Shown: positions 1 through 10,260, counted from the stretch's first letter. The stretch: 43,723 nucleotides of DNA from an uncultured Opitutaceae bacterium (GCA_937889545.1 CALAOT010000030.1:1-43723); one strand, 5' to 3'. Translations and numbers: made by a program. Notes: generated by a model not told the origin, from the letters alone.

Positions 1-416
1 TCATCCATGCCGTGGCTCCCGTCCCCGTAGGTCGCCGCGGAGGAGGCGTAGATGAACCGGGCGCCCGAGGACAGGGCCCACGCGGCCAGCTCCCGGGAGA
101 ACGCGGTGTTGTTGTCGATCAGGTACGAGGCGTTGCGCTCCGTCGTCGAGGAGCACGCGCCCAGGTGGAACACGGCCGAGAACGTCCCCAGGGCCGCCGG
201 GCTCTGCGCGAGCCTCGAGCGGAGCTCCGGCCCCTCGACGTAGTCCGCGTACTTCAAGGGGACCAGGTTCCGCCACTTCTCGTCCGAGTGGAGGATGTCG
301 CAGACGACGATGTCGTCGATCCCGCGCGCGTTCAAGGCCCAGACGAGCGCGCTGCCGATGAAGCCGGCCCCGCCGGTCACGAGAATTCGTCCGCCGAGGG
401 CGTCCGCAGGCTTCAC
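1..416 (-). CDS. hldD: ADP-L-glycero-D-manno-heptose 6-epimerase, N-terminal part (runs off window)
   Basis: The last step of ADP-heptose synthesis for the LPS inner core is the epimerisation of ADP-D- to ADP-L-glycero-manno-heptose, an NAD(P)-dependent cytosolic reaction. The 138 visible codons show a Rossmann start (ILVTGGAGFIGSALV, residues 11-25), the HldD signature FHLGACSSTTE near residue 88 and the YASSAATYGDG stretch near 128, which precedes the catalytic Tyr. The start is a GTG at 416-414 that overlaps the proC stop as GTGA, so translation is probably coupled. The gene is cut by the left window edge, with no internal stop. The family call rests on motifs; a related NDP-sugar epimerase is the alternative, but CSSTTE is characteristic of HldD. 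Confidence 0.85.
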   Translation of the reverse strand, partial: MKPADALGGRILVTGGAGFIGSALVWALNARGIDDIVVCDILHSDEKWRNLVPLKYADYVEGPELRSRLAQSPAALGTFSAVFHLGACSSTTERNASYLIDNNTAFSRELAAWALSSGARFIYASSAATYGDGSHGMD

Positions 417-1213
417 GCCGAGAGCTCCTCCGAGCGGGCCTTCGCCGCCAGGACGCACTCGCGGACCATGCCCCGGAAGCCGCGCTCGGACATTTTCCGC
501 AGCCCGGCCGCCGTGACGCCGTTCGGCGAGGTGACCTGGTCGCGGAGGGTCTCGGGGTCGATGTCCCGGTGGGCGAGGAGGCGCGAGGCCCCAAGGAGCG
601 TCTCGACGGAGAGGGTCGTCGCCGTCGCCGGCTCGAGGCCGGCGGCCACGGCCGCGTCGCGCAGGGCTGCGGCGAACTCGAACACGTAGGCCGGGCCGGA
701 CCCGCTGACCGCCGTGAACGCGTCGAGCTGCGGCTCCGGGAGCTCGATCGAGCGGCCGAGCGCGCCGAAAACCTCCTCAAGGGTGGCGCGGTCCGCGGGC
801 CCGAGCGGGTCCCGCGCGCACCAGCCGGTCATGCCGGCGCCGATCTGGCCCGGCGTGTTGGGCATGCTCCGGACGATGTTTCGCGCCCGGGAAAACGCCC
901 GGGAAAGGCCCTCGATCCGCTTGCCGGCGAGGACCGAGATGACGAGGAGGCCGGCGGAAAGCGGGTCCAGGCGGGGATCGGCGGAGGCCAGGTGCTGCGG
1001 CTTGAAGGCGACGACAAGCGTTCCCGCGCCGGCGACCAGCTCGTCAAGCGATCGGGCCAGGCGGATGCCCGTCCGCGAGGCGAGGGCGGACGCCGTCGCG
1101 CCCGAGCCCCCCATGCAGGCGATCCTGCCGGGAGGCCAGGCCTTTTCCCTGATGAGGCCCTCCACCATGGCGGCGGCCATGTTGCCGGCGCCCAGGAATG
1201 CGATCGTGTCCAT
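413..1213 (-). CDS. proC: Pyrroline-5-carboxylate reductase
   Basis: Reduces pyrroline-5-carboxylate to proline with NAD(P)H, the last step of proline synthesis, in the cytosol. The 266 residues match the usual ProC length. The Rossmann motif FLGAGNMAAAMVEGL is at residues 5-19, followed by VVAFKPQ and the RSMPNTPGQIGAGMTG segment. The C-terminal dimerisation/catalytic domain carries AVSGSGPAYVFEF and the ProC signature DQVTSPNGVTAAGL. The gene lies 24 bp downstream of the REC-kinase gene and overlaps hldD by 4 bp, so it probably belongs to the same minus-strand unit. No regulatory site is visible in the short gap. Confidence 0.96.
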   Translation of the reverse strand: MDTIAFLGAGNMAAAMVEGLIREKAWPPGRIACMGGSGATASALASRTGIRLARSLDELVAGAGTLVVAFKPQHLASADPRLDPLSAGLLVISVLAGKRIEGLSRAFSRARNIVRSMPNTPGQIGAGMTGWCARDPLGPADRATLEEVFGALGRSIELPEPQLDAFTAVSGSGPAYVFEFAAALRDAAVAAGLEPATATTLSVETLLGASRLLAHRDIDPETLRDQVTSPNGVTAAGLRKMSERGFRGMVRECVLAAKARSEELSA

Positions 1214-1237
1214 GGCGGATTTCCCGGCCCTGGCGGC

Positions 1238-2383
1238 CTAGTCGTCGTCGTCCTGGCTGCGGTCCTTCCGGCGGGGATCCCGAACCGGGTGGATGAGAAT
1301 CGCGCTTGCCCCGCCCTCCGGCCGCGGGGCCAGGGTGACCTCGCCTCCGAGGCTGCGCAGCGAATGCCGGGCGATCGTGAGGCCCATCCCGACGCCGACC
1401 GTCCGCTTGGAGCTCACGAAGGGCTCGAACATCCGGTCGCGGATCTCCTCGGCGATCCCGGAGCCATTGTCGTCGACCCGCATCTCGACCACCTTCTCGC
1501 CGCGCGGCCTCTCCACCAGGCGCGCGTGAAGAAAGATGGGCCGCGCGTGGGGGAGCGGATCGCTCCGGTACGCCTCCCAGGCGTTCATGAGCACCTTGGA
1601 GAGCACCTCCTCGAACGTCTCGATGTTGGTGTCGATCTCGAGGTCGCCCACGGGGTTGTCGACCTCGACCGGGGCGGAAAGCTTGTAGTCGGAGCGGAAG
1701 CGCCGGATGCCGCCGTCGATCAGCCGGGTGAGCCCCACGCGGGTGAGCTCGGGCCGGGACTTGACGACGAGCGTGCTCAGCTGGCGGACGATCCCGACGA
1801 TCCTCTGGACCGCGTCGTCCAGGTTCTGCGCGTTCTTCTTCACGCCCGCCGGCTTGTCGAAGCCGGTCTTGATCAGGTCCAGGTAGCCGATGACGACGCC
1901 GAGGAGGTTGTTCAGGTTGTGGGCGATCCCCTGGGCGACGGCGCCGATCGTCGCGGCGCGGCGCGACTCGTCGAGCCTGCGCTGGAGATCCAGGTTCTCG
2001 CGGTTGATGGCGGCGAAGCGCAGCTGCGTCTGCACGCGGGCGACCGTCTCGTCCAGGTCGATCGGCTTGGTGATGTAGTCGACCGCGCCGACGTTCAGGC
2101 CCTCCAGCTTGCTCTCCTTCGTCGAGCGCGCCGAGACGAAGATGATCGGGATCGATCGCGTCTCGCTGCTCGTCTGGAGCCGCTGGGCCACCTCCATCCC
2201 GTCCATGTCGGGCATCATGAGGTCGAGCAGGATCAGGTCGGGCTTGCGCGCCTTGACCTGCTCGAGCGCCTCGAGCCCGTTGTTGGCCGTCAGGACCTCA
2301 AGCTTCTCGCGCTCCAGCTTGCGCTTGAGCAGCTGGACGTTGATCGGCTGGTCGTCGACAACCAGTATCGTTGCGTTGGCCAT
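1238..2383 (-). CDS. Receiver-first hybrid sensor kinase (REC-HisKA-HATPase)
   Basis: A cytosolic two-component protein of 381 residues with the receiver domain first and the kinase second. REC spans about 1-120: acidic pair D10/D11, phospho-acceptor D54 in LILLDLMMPDMDG, S84 and K106 in YITKPI. A short linker leads to the dimerisation helix with the acceptor His H155 in QGIAHNLNNLLG. The ATPase domain follows, with LMNAWEAY (N box), VDDNGSGI (G1) and GVGMGLTIARHS (G2). There is no membrane segment or sensor domain, so input probably arrives as phosphate on REC. ATG 2383 was chosen over an upstream TTG because AGGAGAG precedes it. The gap to folD is 68 bp. The partner regulator and signal are not evident. 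Confidence 0.9.
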   Translation of the reverse strand: MANATILVVDDQPINVQLLKRKLEREKLEVLTANNGLEALEQVKARKPDLILLDLMMPDMDGMEVAQRLQTSSETRSIPIIFVSARSTKESKLEGLNVGAVDYITKPIDLDETVARVQTQLRFAAINRENLDLQRRLDESRRAATIGAVAQGIAHNLNNLLGVVIGYLDLIKTGFDKPAGVKKNAQNLDDAVQRIVGIVRQLSTLVVKSRPELTRVGLTRLIDGGIRRFRSDYKLSAPVEVDNPVGDLEIDTNIETFEEVLSKVLMNAWEAYRSDPLPHARPIFLHARLVERPRGEKVVEMRVDDNGSGIAEEIRDRMFEPFVSSKRTVGVGMGLTIARHSLRSLGGEVTLAPRPEGGASAILIHPVRDPRRKDRSQDDDD

Positions 2384-2451
2384 GGTCTCTCCTGTGGGGG
2401 ATATGAGGATGGGGCCGGGGGGCCCGGGGGTGCAAGCCAACGCGCGCCCGG

Positions 2452-3327
2452 TCAGCAGCCCCCGCGCCGCCGGAAGGCCTTTACGGTATTCTTCATGAGC
2501 ATGGCGACCGTCATCGGCCCGACGCCGCCCGGCACCGGCGTGATCTTCGAGACCAGCGGCGCGACGGACTCGAAATGGACGTCGCCGACGAGCCGGTAGC
2601 CCGCCTTCCTCGAGGGGTCGGAGACCCGGTTGATCCCGACGTCGATCACGACGGCGCCGGGCTTCACCATGTCGGCCGTCACGAACTCGGCCCTGCCGAT
2701 CGCCGCGATCAGGACGTCGGCCTGCCTCGCGATCGAGGGCAGGTCGACCGTCTTGGAATGGCAGACGGTCACGGTCGCGTTGGCGCCCGCCCGGCGCTGG
2801 AGGGCGAGGAGCGCGACCGGCCTGCCGACGATGAGCGAGCGGCCGAGGACGACGACGTGCCTGCCCTCGAGCTCGACCGAGCTGCGCGCGAGGAGCTCCA
2901 TGATCCCCGCGGGCGTGCAGGGAGCGAATCCCGCCTCGTCCCCCTGGACGACCTTCCCCAGGTTGTACGGGTGGAACCCGTCGACGTCCTTCTCCGGCGA
3001 GATCCTGGCGAACACGGCCGCCTCGTCGAGGTGGTCCGGAAGGGGGGACTGGACGAGGATCCCGTCGACCCCGGGATCCCGGTTCAGGCCGTCGACCAGG
3101 GCCTCGAGCTCCGCCTGGGCGATCCCCACCGGCGGCAGGAGGACGCGGCTCTCGATCCCGATCTCCGCGGCCGTCCGTCCCTTCTTCTTCACGTAGGACA
3201 CGGACGCGGGGTCCTCGCCTACGCGCACGAGCGTGATGCAGGGTTTTCGGCCCCGGATCGCGGAGACCTCCGCCTTCAGCTCGGCGACAAGGGCGGCCGC
3301 AATCTGGTTTCCATCGATGACCTCCAT
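2452..3327 (-). CDS. folD: Bifunctional methylene-THF dehydrogenase / methenyl-THF cyclohydrolase
   Basis: Interconverts 5,10-methylene-, 5,10-methenyl- and 10-formyl-tetrahydrofolate with NADP, supplying one-carbon units for purines and formyl-Met. At 291 residues it has normal FolD length. The catalytic YxxxK appears as Y45-K49 (YVKKK), followed by [23 protein letters not shown], the NADP-binding [13 protein letters not shown] and the family signature [14 protein letters not shown] near the C-terminus. Its start codon directly follows the stop of the SH3-domain gene, with no spacer, so the two are probably co-translated. One-carbon supply fits loosely with the serine and glycine genes elsewhere in the window. 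Confidence 0.97.
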   Translation of the reverse strand: MEVIDGNQIAAALVAELKAEVSAIRGRKPCITLVRVGEDPASVSYVKKKGRTAAEIGIESRVLLPPVGIAQAELEALVDGLNRDPGVDGILVQSPLPDHLDEAAVFARISPEKDVDGFHPYNLGKVVQGDEAGFAPCTPAGIMELLARSSVELEGRHVVVLGRSLIVGRPVALLALQRRAGANATVTVCHSKTVDLPSIARQADVLIAAIGRAEFVTADMVKPGAVVIDVGINRVSDPSRKAGYRLVGDVHFESVAPLVSKITPVPGGVGPMTVAMLMKNTVKAFRRRGGC

Positions 3328-4128
3328 CTACTTGAGGTGGAAGCCCACGACCTCGATCACGAGGTCATTGCTCTCCTTGACGGGGCTGATCGAGCCCAGC
3401 ACGACGACGGCGTGGCCGGCGTAATTCGCGATCTGTTCCGTGAGCAGGAGTTTTGAGAGATCGACGTAGGCGATGCGCTTCCCCGAGGCGTCGAGAAGCT
3501 GCCAATGGTAGGGACGCCGGGGCTCAAGCATGGCCCGCGTGGACGCCAGCGTGCCCTCGAAAAGCTGCGACAGCGCGACTTCACTTCCCTGCGCGGGGGC
3601 GGCGGGCGCGGCGGAAACCGGGACGGCGGACACCGGGGCGGCGGACACCGGGGCGGCGGACACGGGCGCCGCGGGGGCCGTCGGCGCCACGGGGACTGCG
3701 GCCGGCTCGGCGGGGCCTGTGCGGATGTAGCCGACAAGGGTCTTCTCGAGGCGCACCTGGGTCCAGATGCCGTGGAGCCCGGTGATTGCGGCCTTGTCGC
3801 CCTTCTCGAACACCGCGAGGACGCCCGCGTCCTCCTTCGGCGCCATGTAGATGTTGGCGCCGGGCAGCACGTCCAGCTGCTTCGTGAGGTCCTTGTTCTT
3901 CACGTAGCCCTCGAAGGGGCCCTGGACCTCGACCGCGCTCCACCCGGAGGGTGGGGGGCCGGCCTTATCCGACGGCGCAGGCTGCTCCGAGCCCGCCTTG
4001 AGCACCGCGATGACGGGCGATGCAGGGTCGGGCTGGGTCTGGACTGCCGTCGAGACGCTGAGCGGCGCGGCGTCGAGGGCCGGGCACAGTGCGAAGCCGG
4101 CGGCTGTGAGGATGATTTTAATCTTCAT
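3328..4128 (-). CDS. Exported protein with SH3-like domains and an Ala/Pro/Val repeat linker
   Basis: A 266-residue protein of unknown role. The start at 4128 gives MKIKIILTAAGFALCPALDAA, a normal Sec signal peptide probably cleaved near residue 21. Longer upstream reading frames lack this feature. Two stretches look like bacterial SH3 domains: residues about 24-80 (TQPDPASPVIAVLKAGSEQ...GPFEGYVKNKDL) and about 85-135 (GANIYMAPKEDAGVLAVFEKG...VGYIRTG). A linker of repeated PVSAA follows. A C-terminal domain of about 85 residues contains AYVDLSKLLLTEQIANYAG and GHAVVVLGSI, possibly an OB-like fold. It overlaps the upstream pseudouridine synthase gene by 11 bp and abuts folD. Cell-envelope binding is an inference from the SH3 domains only. 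Confidence 0.8.
   Translation of the reverse strand: MKIKIILTAAGFALCPALDAAPLSVSTAVQTQPDPASPVIAVLKAGSEQPAPSDKAGPPPSGWSAVEVQGPFEGYVKNKDLTKQLDVLPGANIYMAPKEDAGVLAVFEKGDKAAITGLHGIWTQVRLEKTLVGYIRTGPAEPAAVPVAPTAPAAPVSAAPVSAAPVSAVPVSAAPAAPAQGSEVALSQLFEGTLASTRAMLEPRRPYHWQLLDASGKRIAYVDLSKLLLTEQIANYAGHAVVVLGSISPVKESNDLVIEVVGFHLK
3611..3670. repeat. Four tandem 15-bp units inside the SH3-protein linker
   Basis: Four consecutive 15-bp units (consensus GCGGACACCGGGGCG on the plus strand) at 3611, 3626, 3641 and 3656. The middle two are identical and the outer two differ at a few positions. On the coding (minus) strand each unit encodes five residues (PVSAA-like), so gain or loss of a unit keeps the frame and only changes linker length. 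Confidence 0.85.
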
Positions 4129-4942
4129 TGGTGGATGATTCCGTGGGGGCGGTCGCCTGCAACTCGGCGTTCGGAGTCCTGGGCGACCGGAAAAGCTGTT
4201 CGATCTCCTTTGAAGCAAGATGTCGGGCTCCGCGCAACGGGATTCCCTTCAGGCGCACCGCGCCGATCTGGTAGCGGCGCAGGCGCTGGACCACGAATCC
4301 GAGCGCCGAGAAGAGCAGCCGGATCTCGCGCTTCTTCCCGTGGTGCATGTGGACGTCGAGGTCGTGGCCGGTGCCGTCGGGCCTGGGGTTCACGAGCGCC
4401 GCCCGCTCCACCTTGAGGCGCTCCCCCTCGAACGTGAGGCCCTTGACGAGCCTCGGCAGGCGGGAGGCGGGGAAGGGCTGCTTCACCGACACGAAGTAGC
4501 GCTTCACCACCTCGCTCGAGGGGTGCATCAGCCGGTGCGCCAGGTCCCCGTCCGTCGTCAGGATGATGAGGCCCTCGCTGTCCTTGTCCAGCCGGCCGGC
4601 GCAGAAGAACCGGAACCTGGAGTATTCCCTGGGAAGGAGCGCGAACACGGTGTCGGGGTTGTGGGGGTCCTCATTCGAGCAGACGAGGCCCCTTGGCTTG
4701 TTGACGGCCAGGGTGATCCTGGGCTGCGGCAGGGTGCGCACGATCTTGCCGCCCACCGTCACCTTGTCGCTCCCGGGCGACACCTTGAGGCCGATGGTCG
4801 CCCGCGCCCCGTTGACCCACACCTCGCCCTGCGCGATCAGCGCCTCCGCCGCCCGCCGGGAGCAGATGCCCGCATCGGCTATGAATTTCTGCAGGCGAAC
4901 ACCGTCATCGCCCGGCTTCTGCTGGAAGGAGGTGTCCCTCAA
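4118..4942 (-). CDS. RsuA/RluB-family 23S/16S rRNA pseudouridine synthase
   Basis: Isomerises a uridine in rRNA to pseudouridine. The 274 residues comprise an N-terminal S4 RNA-binding domain (RLQKFIADAGICSRRAAEAL, about 16-35, ending near 60) and a catalytic domain with AVNKPRGLVCSNEDP and the active-site Asp in GRLDKDSEGLIILTTDGDLAHRL. The C-terminal HHGKKREIRLLFSALG is also typical. The S4 domain and motif type indicate RsuA/RluB/E/F; I cannot tell the target nucleotide. The start appears to be TTG at 4942: an in-frame stop lies four codons upstream and no ATG or GTG precedes the S4 domain. No clear Shine-Dalgarno site is seen. This is probably the first gene of the minus-strand unit that runs to hldD. 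Confidence 0.92.
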   Translation of the reverse strand: MRDTSFQQKPGDDGVRLQKFIADAGICSRRAAEALIAQGEVWVNGARATIGLKVSPGSDKVTVGGKIVRTLPQPRITLAVNKPRGLVCSNEDPHNPDTVFALLPREYSRFRFFCAGRLDKDSEGLIILTTDGDLAHRLMHPSSEVVKRYFVSVKQPFPASRLPRLVKGLTFEGERLKVERAALVNPRPDGTGHDLDVHMHHGKKREIRLLFSALGFVVQRLRRYQIGAVRLKGIPLRGARHLASKEIEQLFRSPRTPNAELQATAPTESSTNED

Positions 4943-5010
4943 TTTGACCGGTCAGGCTTGCGCGGGCCGCAGGGCATGGCAAACGCAAAGGCCGGACTGC
5001 CGGCACGCGC

Positions 5011-5970
5011 TCACAGCGGCTTGAGGCCGGCCTCGATTTCCCTGCGCCGGGGCTCGAGGAAGGGCGGCAGCGCCAGGCGCTCGCCGAGGCTCCCAAGGGG
5101 CTCGTCGGTGGCAAAGCCCGGTCCATCCGTGGCGATCTCGAAGAGGATCCCGCCTGGCTCGCGAAAATAGAGGCTTTTGAAGTAATAGCGGTCCACCGGC
5201 CCGCTCGTGGGCATCCCCATCCTCTCAAGCCGCTCGGCCCACTTGAAGTAATCGCCCTCGTTCGGGGTCCGGAACGCCACGTGGTGGACCCCGCCCGCGC
5301 CCTGGCGCGCCGGGGGCAGGTCCGGCTCCACGGCGACATGGAGCTCCGCGGCCGGGCCGCTCGCGCCCATGCCGTAGACATGCACCGTCGATTTGCTGGC
5401 GCCGCCGGACGCGTAGGTTCGCAACGGCCGCATCGCGAGGACGCCGGTCAGCACGCGCTCGGTCTCCCTGATGTCGGGCACGCTCATCCGGATTGGGCCA
5501 AGGCCGCGGATCTGGTGCTGGGCGGGAACGGGGCTCCTGTCCCATGGATGGGCCTCGCCTATGCCGCCGTCGTCGACGAGGCTCAGGCGCTGCCCCTCCG
5601 GGTCCTCGAAATCGAGCGCGCCCCGGCCGTCGCGGCTGAGGAGCCCGCCGTGCCGGACGCCGTGCTGCGCAAGGCGCGCTTCCCACCACGCGAGGGACGC
5701 GCGGCTGCCGACCCTGAGGCCCGTCTGCACGAGGCTGCGGGTGCCGCGCCGCTCGGGCGCAGCCGGCCAGTCGAAGAACGTCATGTCGGTTCCGGGCGCC
5801 GCGTTCCCGTCGGCATAGAAGAGATGATAGGCCGAGACATCGTCCTGGTTGACCGTCTTCTTGACGAGGCGCATCCCGAGGGCCTGGGTGTAGAAGGCGA
5901 GATTCTGGGAGGCGTTGGCCGTCACCGCCGTCAGGTGGTGAATGCCCGTGAGCTCTAGGGTGGGTTCCAT
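5011..5970 (-). CDS. VOC-family ring-cleaving dioxygenase (MhqO/MhqE-like)
   Basis: The 319-residue product has two vicinal-oxygen-chelate modules. Putative metal ligands are seen at H11/H12 (GIHHLTAV), H229/H230 (GVHHVAFRT) and E278 ([14 protein letters not shown]), the His-His-Glu set of extradiol-type enzymes. This family includes the Bacillus hydroquinone-responsive dioxygenases, which act on quinone-type compounds; the substrate here is unknown. ATG 5970 was chosen because homologous-looking sequence begins there ([21 protein letters not shown]). The frame stays open upstream, but that stretch is Arg-rich and unlike coding sequence. The gene is transcribed divergently from the CysJ-like reductase and lies 68 bp upstream of the pseudouridine synthase gene. 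Confidence 0.86.
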   Translation of the reverse strand: MEPTLELTGIHHLTAVTANASQNLAFYTQALGMRLVKKTVNQDDVSAYHLFYADGNAAPGTDMTFFDWPAAPERRGTRSLVQTGLRVGSRASLAWWEARLAQHGVRHGGLLSRDGRGALDFEDPEGQRLSLVDDGGIGEAHPWDRSPVPAQHQIRGLGPIRMSVPDIRETERVLTGVLAMRPLRTYASGGASKSTVHVYGMGASGPAAELHVAVEPDLPPARQGAGGVHHVAFRTPNEGDYFKWAERLERMGMPTSGPVDRYYFKSLYFREPGGILFEIATDGPGFATDEPLGSLGERLALPPFLEPRRREIEAGLKPL

Positions 5971-5997
5971 GTTGGGTTGGCCGGAGCGGCCGAGCGC

Positions 5998-6027
5998 AGC
6001 ATACACACAACGGGCGAGAAATCGCAA
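5998..6027 (-). promoter_or_regulatory. Candidate sigma-70 promoter for the ring-cleaving dioxygenase
   Basis: Read on the minus strand: TTGCGA (6027-6022), an 18-nt spacer and TATGCT (6003-5998). Each hexamer matches the consensus at four of six positions. Predicted transcription start is near 5991, giving a leader of about 21 nt before ATG 5970. The rest of the 5971-6173 divergent gap shows no clear plus-strand promoter. Confidence 0.4.
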
Positions 6028-6173
6028 ATCGGCGGCGTTTCCCAGGGGACCGCGCCGGCTCGCCCGCCGTGCCGGCACGAGCCTCCGAAGGCCGGGGCGG
6101 CGAACAGAGCCGGTCCTCCTGAAGCGGCTTGCAAGGGCTGCCGGGCTGCCTTTGTGTGGCCGGCCCCATTTCC

Positions 6174-7340
6174 ATGACCGTTCCCGTCGCCAGCCCGGCC
6201 CACACGAAGGACAATCCATTCGCAGCCCGCATCACCGAGAACCACCTCCTCAACAAGCCGGGCTCGGCGAAGGAGACCCGCCATATCGTGGTAAGCATCG
6301 CGGGCAGCGGCCTGCACTATGAGCCGGGGGACTCGCTGGGGGTCTTCCCGACGAACCGCCCGCAGGAGGTGGATGCAATCCTCTCGCAGTTGGGGGCGAG
6401 CGGCGACGAGCCGGTGATGCTCCCCAGGGCCGCGGGGGGGCCCGTCTCCCTTCGGGAGGCCCTGTCCTCGAGGCTCGCGCTCGCGGGGCCGACCCGGCGG
6501 ATCATGGAGACATTGTTGGCGAAGGCCACCGACCCGGCGGAAAAGGCGATGCTCGGGAAGCTGCTGGACTCCGAATCAAAGGAGTCCCTGGCCGAGTGGC
6601 TGCGCCAGCGCGAGTTCATCGACCTCCTCGCCGAGTTTCCAAGCGCCGGGCTCCGGCCGCAGGTGCTCGTGGACCACATGCGCAGGCTGGTGCCCCGCCT
6701 CTATTCGATCGCGTCGTCGCAGCGGGTGCACCCCCTCGAGGTCCACCTGGCGGTCGCCGCCATCCGCTACACGACCAACAGCCGCGACCGGGTGGGGGTA
6801 TGCTCGACCTATCTCGGCGACCGGGTGCTGCTCGGGCTGAGTCTGCTCCCCGTCTTCGTGGCCCACCCCCATTTCGGGCTCCCCGAGGACGGCTCGAAGG
6901 ACGTGATCATGGTCGGCCCGGGCACGGGGGTGGCGCCGTTCCGCGCCTTCGTCCAGGACCGCGCGGCCTCGGGGGCCAAGGGGCGCAACTGGCTGTTCTT
7001 CGGCGACCAGAGGCGGGCGACGGACTTCCTGTACGAGGAGGACTGGGAGCGGTGGCGCGCGCAGGGGGTCCTCACGCGGCTCAGCACGGCCTTCTCCCGT
7101 GACCAGCCGGAGAAGATCTACGTCCAGGACCGGATCCGCGAGAGCGCCGCGGAACTGTGGCCCTGGATCAGGGGGGGCGCCCATTTCTACGTGTGCGGCG
7201 ACGTGAAGCGGATGGCGAAGGACGTCGAAGCGGCGCTCCAGGGCCTCATCGCGGGCCAGGGCGCACTGTCGCCTGCCGAGGCTGTTGACTACGTTGCGCT
7301 TATGAAGAAGGATGGGCGCTACCAGCGGGACGTCTACTGA
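6174..7340 (+). CDS. CysJ-like FAD/NADPH reductase lacking the flavodoxin domain
   Basis: The 388 residues correspond to the FAD- and NADPH-binding part of sulfite reductase flavoprotein alpha and cytochrome P450 reductase. RLYSIASS (175-182) is the FAD-pyrophosphate motif, GVCSTYL (208-214) lies in the FAD domain, [12 protein letters not shown] (248-259) binds [18 protein letters not shown] follows, and the chain ends with an aromatic (RYQRDVY), as in this superfamily. The FMN-binding flavodoxin domain of CysJ is absent. ATG 6174 starts directly in the connecting domain, so the protein is complete in this short form. Electrons would have to go directly to a partner or to a separate flavodoxin; no sulfite reductase hemoprotein is nearby. 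It is 15 bp upstream of fabG and probably co-transcribed with it. Confidence 0.86.
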   Translation: MTVPVASPAHTKDNPFAARITENHLLNKPGSAKETRHIVVSIAGSGLHYEPGDSLGVFPTNRPQEVDAILSQLGASGDEPVMLPRAAGGPVSLREALSSRLALAGPTRRIMETLLAKATDPAEKAMLGKLLDSESKESLAEWLRQREFIDLLAEFPSAGLRPQVLVDHMRRLVPRLYSIASSQRVHPLEVHLAVAAIRYTTNSRDRVGVCSTYLGDRVLLGLSLLPVFVAHPHFGLPEDGSKDVIMVGPGTGVAPFRAFVQDRAASGAKGRNWLFFGDQRRATDFLYEEDWERWRAQGVLTRLSTAFSRDQPEKIYVQDRIRESAAELWPWIRGGAHFYVCGDVKRMAKDVEAALQGLIAGQGALSPAEAVDYVALMKKDGRYQRDVY

Positions 7341-7355
7341 CAAACTATCAACACG

Positions 7356-8105
7356 ATGCTCACATTCAACAACCGGACGGCATTGGTGACCGGCGCGGGC
7401 CGCGGGATCGGAAGGGCGATCGCGGAGACCCTGGCGCGCCAGGGGGTGTCCGTGATCTGCGTGTCAAAGTCGTCCGATTCGTGCGGCGCGGCCGCGGCCG
7501 CGATCACGCAGGCGGGGGGCAAGGCGAGGGCGCTCGCCGTCGACGTGTCCGACGGGGCCGCGGTCGCGCGGGCGGCGGAGGCCCTCCTCGGCGAGATCCC
7601 CGTCATAGACATCCTGGTCAACAACGCCGGGATCACGAGGGACGGCCTGCTCTTCCGGATGAGCGACGCCGACTGGAACGACGTCATCGCGACCAACCTG
7701 AGCAGCTGCTTCCACTGGACGAAGCACCTCGCGCGCCCCATGACTCGCGCCCGGTGGGGCCGGATCGTCAACATCACGTCGGTGAGCGGCATCCTAGGCA
7801 ACCCCGGGCAGGCCAACTATTCGGCGGCCAAGGCGGGGATGATCGGGCTCACGAAGGCGCTCGCCCGCGAGTTCGCGTCGCGGGGCGTGACGGTGAACGC
7901 GGTCGCCCCCGGCTTCATCAAGACCGACATGACGAGCGAGTTCGTCGCCAAGCTCGAGCTGGCGGCCAGGATCCTGGAGGCCGTGCCGCTGAAGCGCTTC
8001 GGCGAGCCGGCCGACATCGCGGGCATGTGCGCCTTCCTCTGCTCCGAGGAATCCGGCTATATCACGGGTCAAGTTTTTACCGTTGACGGCGGCATGGCAA
8101 TGTGA
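7356..8105 (+). CDS. fabG: 3-oxoacyl-[ACP] reductase
   Basis: Reduces 3-oxoacyl-ACP to 3-hydroxyacyl-ACP with NADPH in fatty-acid elongation. The 249 residues form a classical short-chain dehydrogenase: TGAGRGIG (12-19), NNAGITRDG (89-97), catalytic S142, Y155 and K159 in NITSVSGILGNPGQANYSAAK, and the C-terminal YITGQVFTVDGGMAM. It is followed 27 bp later by acpP and then fabF, a standard fab cluster order, which separates it from the many other short-chain dehydrogenases. There is no strong Shine-Dalgarno site before ATG 7356. Confidence 0.95.
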   Translation: MLTFNNRTALVTGAGRGIGRAIAETLARQGVSVICVSKSSDSCGAAAAAITQAGGKARALAVDVSDGAAVARAAEALLGEIPVIDILVNNAGITRDGLLFRMSDADWNDVIATNLSSCFHWTKHLARPMTRARWGRIVNITSVSGILGNPGQANYSAAKAGMIGLTKALAREFASRGVTVNAVAPGFIKTDMTSEFVAKLELAARILEAVPLKRFGEPADIAGMCAFLCSEESGYITGQVFTVDGGMAM

Positions 8106-8132
8106 AGCCTGCGGTGAGCGGATTATCCCCAA

Positions 8133-8396
8133 ATGGCCGACCAAAAAACCATAGACCAACGCGTTAAAGAGATCATCGTGAACCAGCTCAACGTGAACGA
8201 GGAGCAGATCACGCCGACCGCGTCGTTTCTTGATGATCTCGGCGCCGACTCGCTCGACACAGTCGAGCTGATCATGGCTTTTGAGGAAGAGTTCAAGGAC
8301 GAGATCAAGGGAGAGATTCCGGAATCCGACGCGGAGAAGCTGCAGACCGTCGGCCAGGTCATCGACTACATCAAAGCCAAGGCCGGCCCAAGTTGA
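8133..8396 (+). CDS. acpP: Acyl carrier protein
   Basis: A small acidic carrier that holds growing acyl chains on 4'-phosphopantetheine. The 87 residues contain the canonical attachment site [18 protein letters not shown] with Ser40 as the modified residue, and helix-forming segments on both sides ([29 protein letters not shown]). It lies between fabG and fabF. The 74-nt gap to fabF (8397-8470) has only a short CGGCATGCCG palindrome and no evident promoter. Confidence 0.97.
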   Translation: MADQKTIDQRVKEIIVNQLNVNEEQITPTASFLDDLGADSLDTVELIMAFEEEFKDEIKGEIPESDAEKLQTVGQVIDYIKAKAGPS

Positions 8397-8470
8397 CCCG
8401 TCGTTGACGGCATGCCGGCGTTGCGCGCGTTTCCCAGGCTGGAAATGGGCCGGACCCTGCGCTTCGACTC

Positions 8471-9717
<1,247 letters not shown>

Positions 9718-9721
<4 letters not shown>

Positions 9722-10236
9722 GGCGCGCCCCGATCGCCGCCCTCCTGATCCTCGCCGGGTGCTCCCCGCGGCCGGGAGACGCGCCGGTTGACCTGCCGAG
9801 CACGCAGGAGGCCAGGCGCCAGGTCTGGGAGACTATCCAGCCGATTGCCGCCATGCGGGGGATCGACCCGCAGTTCGTGTACGCGCTCGTTGCAATGGAG
9901 TCGCATTTCGACCCGCACACCAAGAGGGGCGACGCGCGCGGCCTCCTGCAGATCAAGCCGCGGGCCTGGGGGGTGGTGTCGGACATCCCCTACGAGACCG
10001 CCGTATGGGACTGGCGCACCAACCTGGCGGTGGGCATCGACGGGCTGGCCTCAACCAAGGCCGCCCTCGAGGCCAAGGGGGCGTTCTCGTATCCGCTCCT
10101 TTGGGCCGCGCACCTCTACGGCCTGGACTATGTCGCGGCGCGGGGCTTCGACATGGGCCGGATCCCCCCGCCGTCCAACCCCATCGCGCTCCGCCTCTGG
10201 TCGGGCGACATCCACCCGGTGCCGACGCCGAAGTAG
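9718..10236 (+). CDS. Lytic-transglycosylase (SLT-type) lipoprotein
   Basis: The 172 residues start at GTG 9718, overlapping the fabF stop by 4 bp. The N-terminus (VRRAPIAALLILAGCS) is a short lipoprotein signal with lipobox LAGC, so Cys14 would be lipidated. The following domain resembles soluble-lytic-transglycosylase folds, with a likely catalytic Glu in VYALVAMESHFDPHTKRG and the GLLQIKPRAWG motif. It would cleave peptidoglycan glycan strands in the periplasm from a membrane anchor. At 172 residues it is short, about one SLT domain with no accessory repeats. Coupling to fabF is unusual. Family assignment is by motif only. Confidence 0.82.
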
Positions 10237-10260
10237 CTCGGGGGCAAGCGCCAGGGAAAG

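Noticed and set aside
1..780. Minus-strand frame rich in Ser/Arg over hldD and proC
   Set aside because: Out of frame with both genes. The hldD frame gives clear Rossmann and CSSTTE motifs.
569..2599. Long open frame on the plus strand, antisense to proC and the REC-kinase
   Set aside because: Arg/Asp/Gly-rich shadow of G+C-rich genes on the other strand, with no motifs. proC and the kinase are well supported there.
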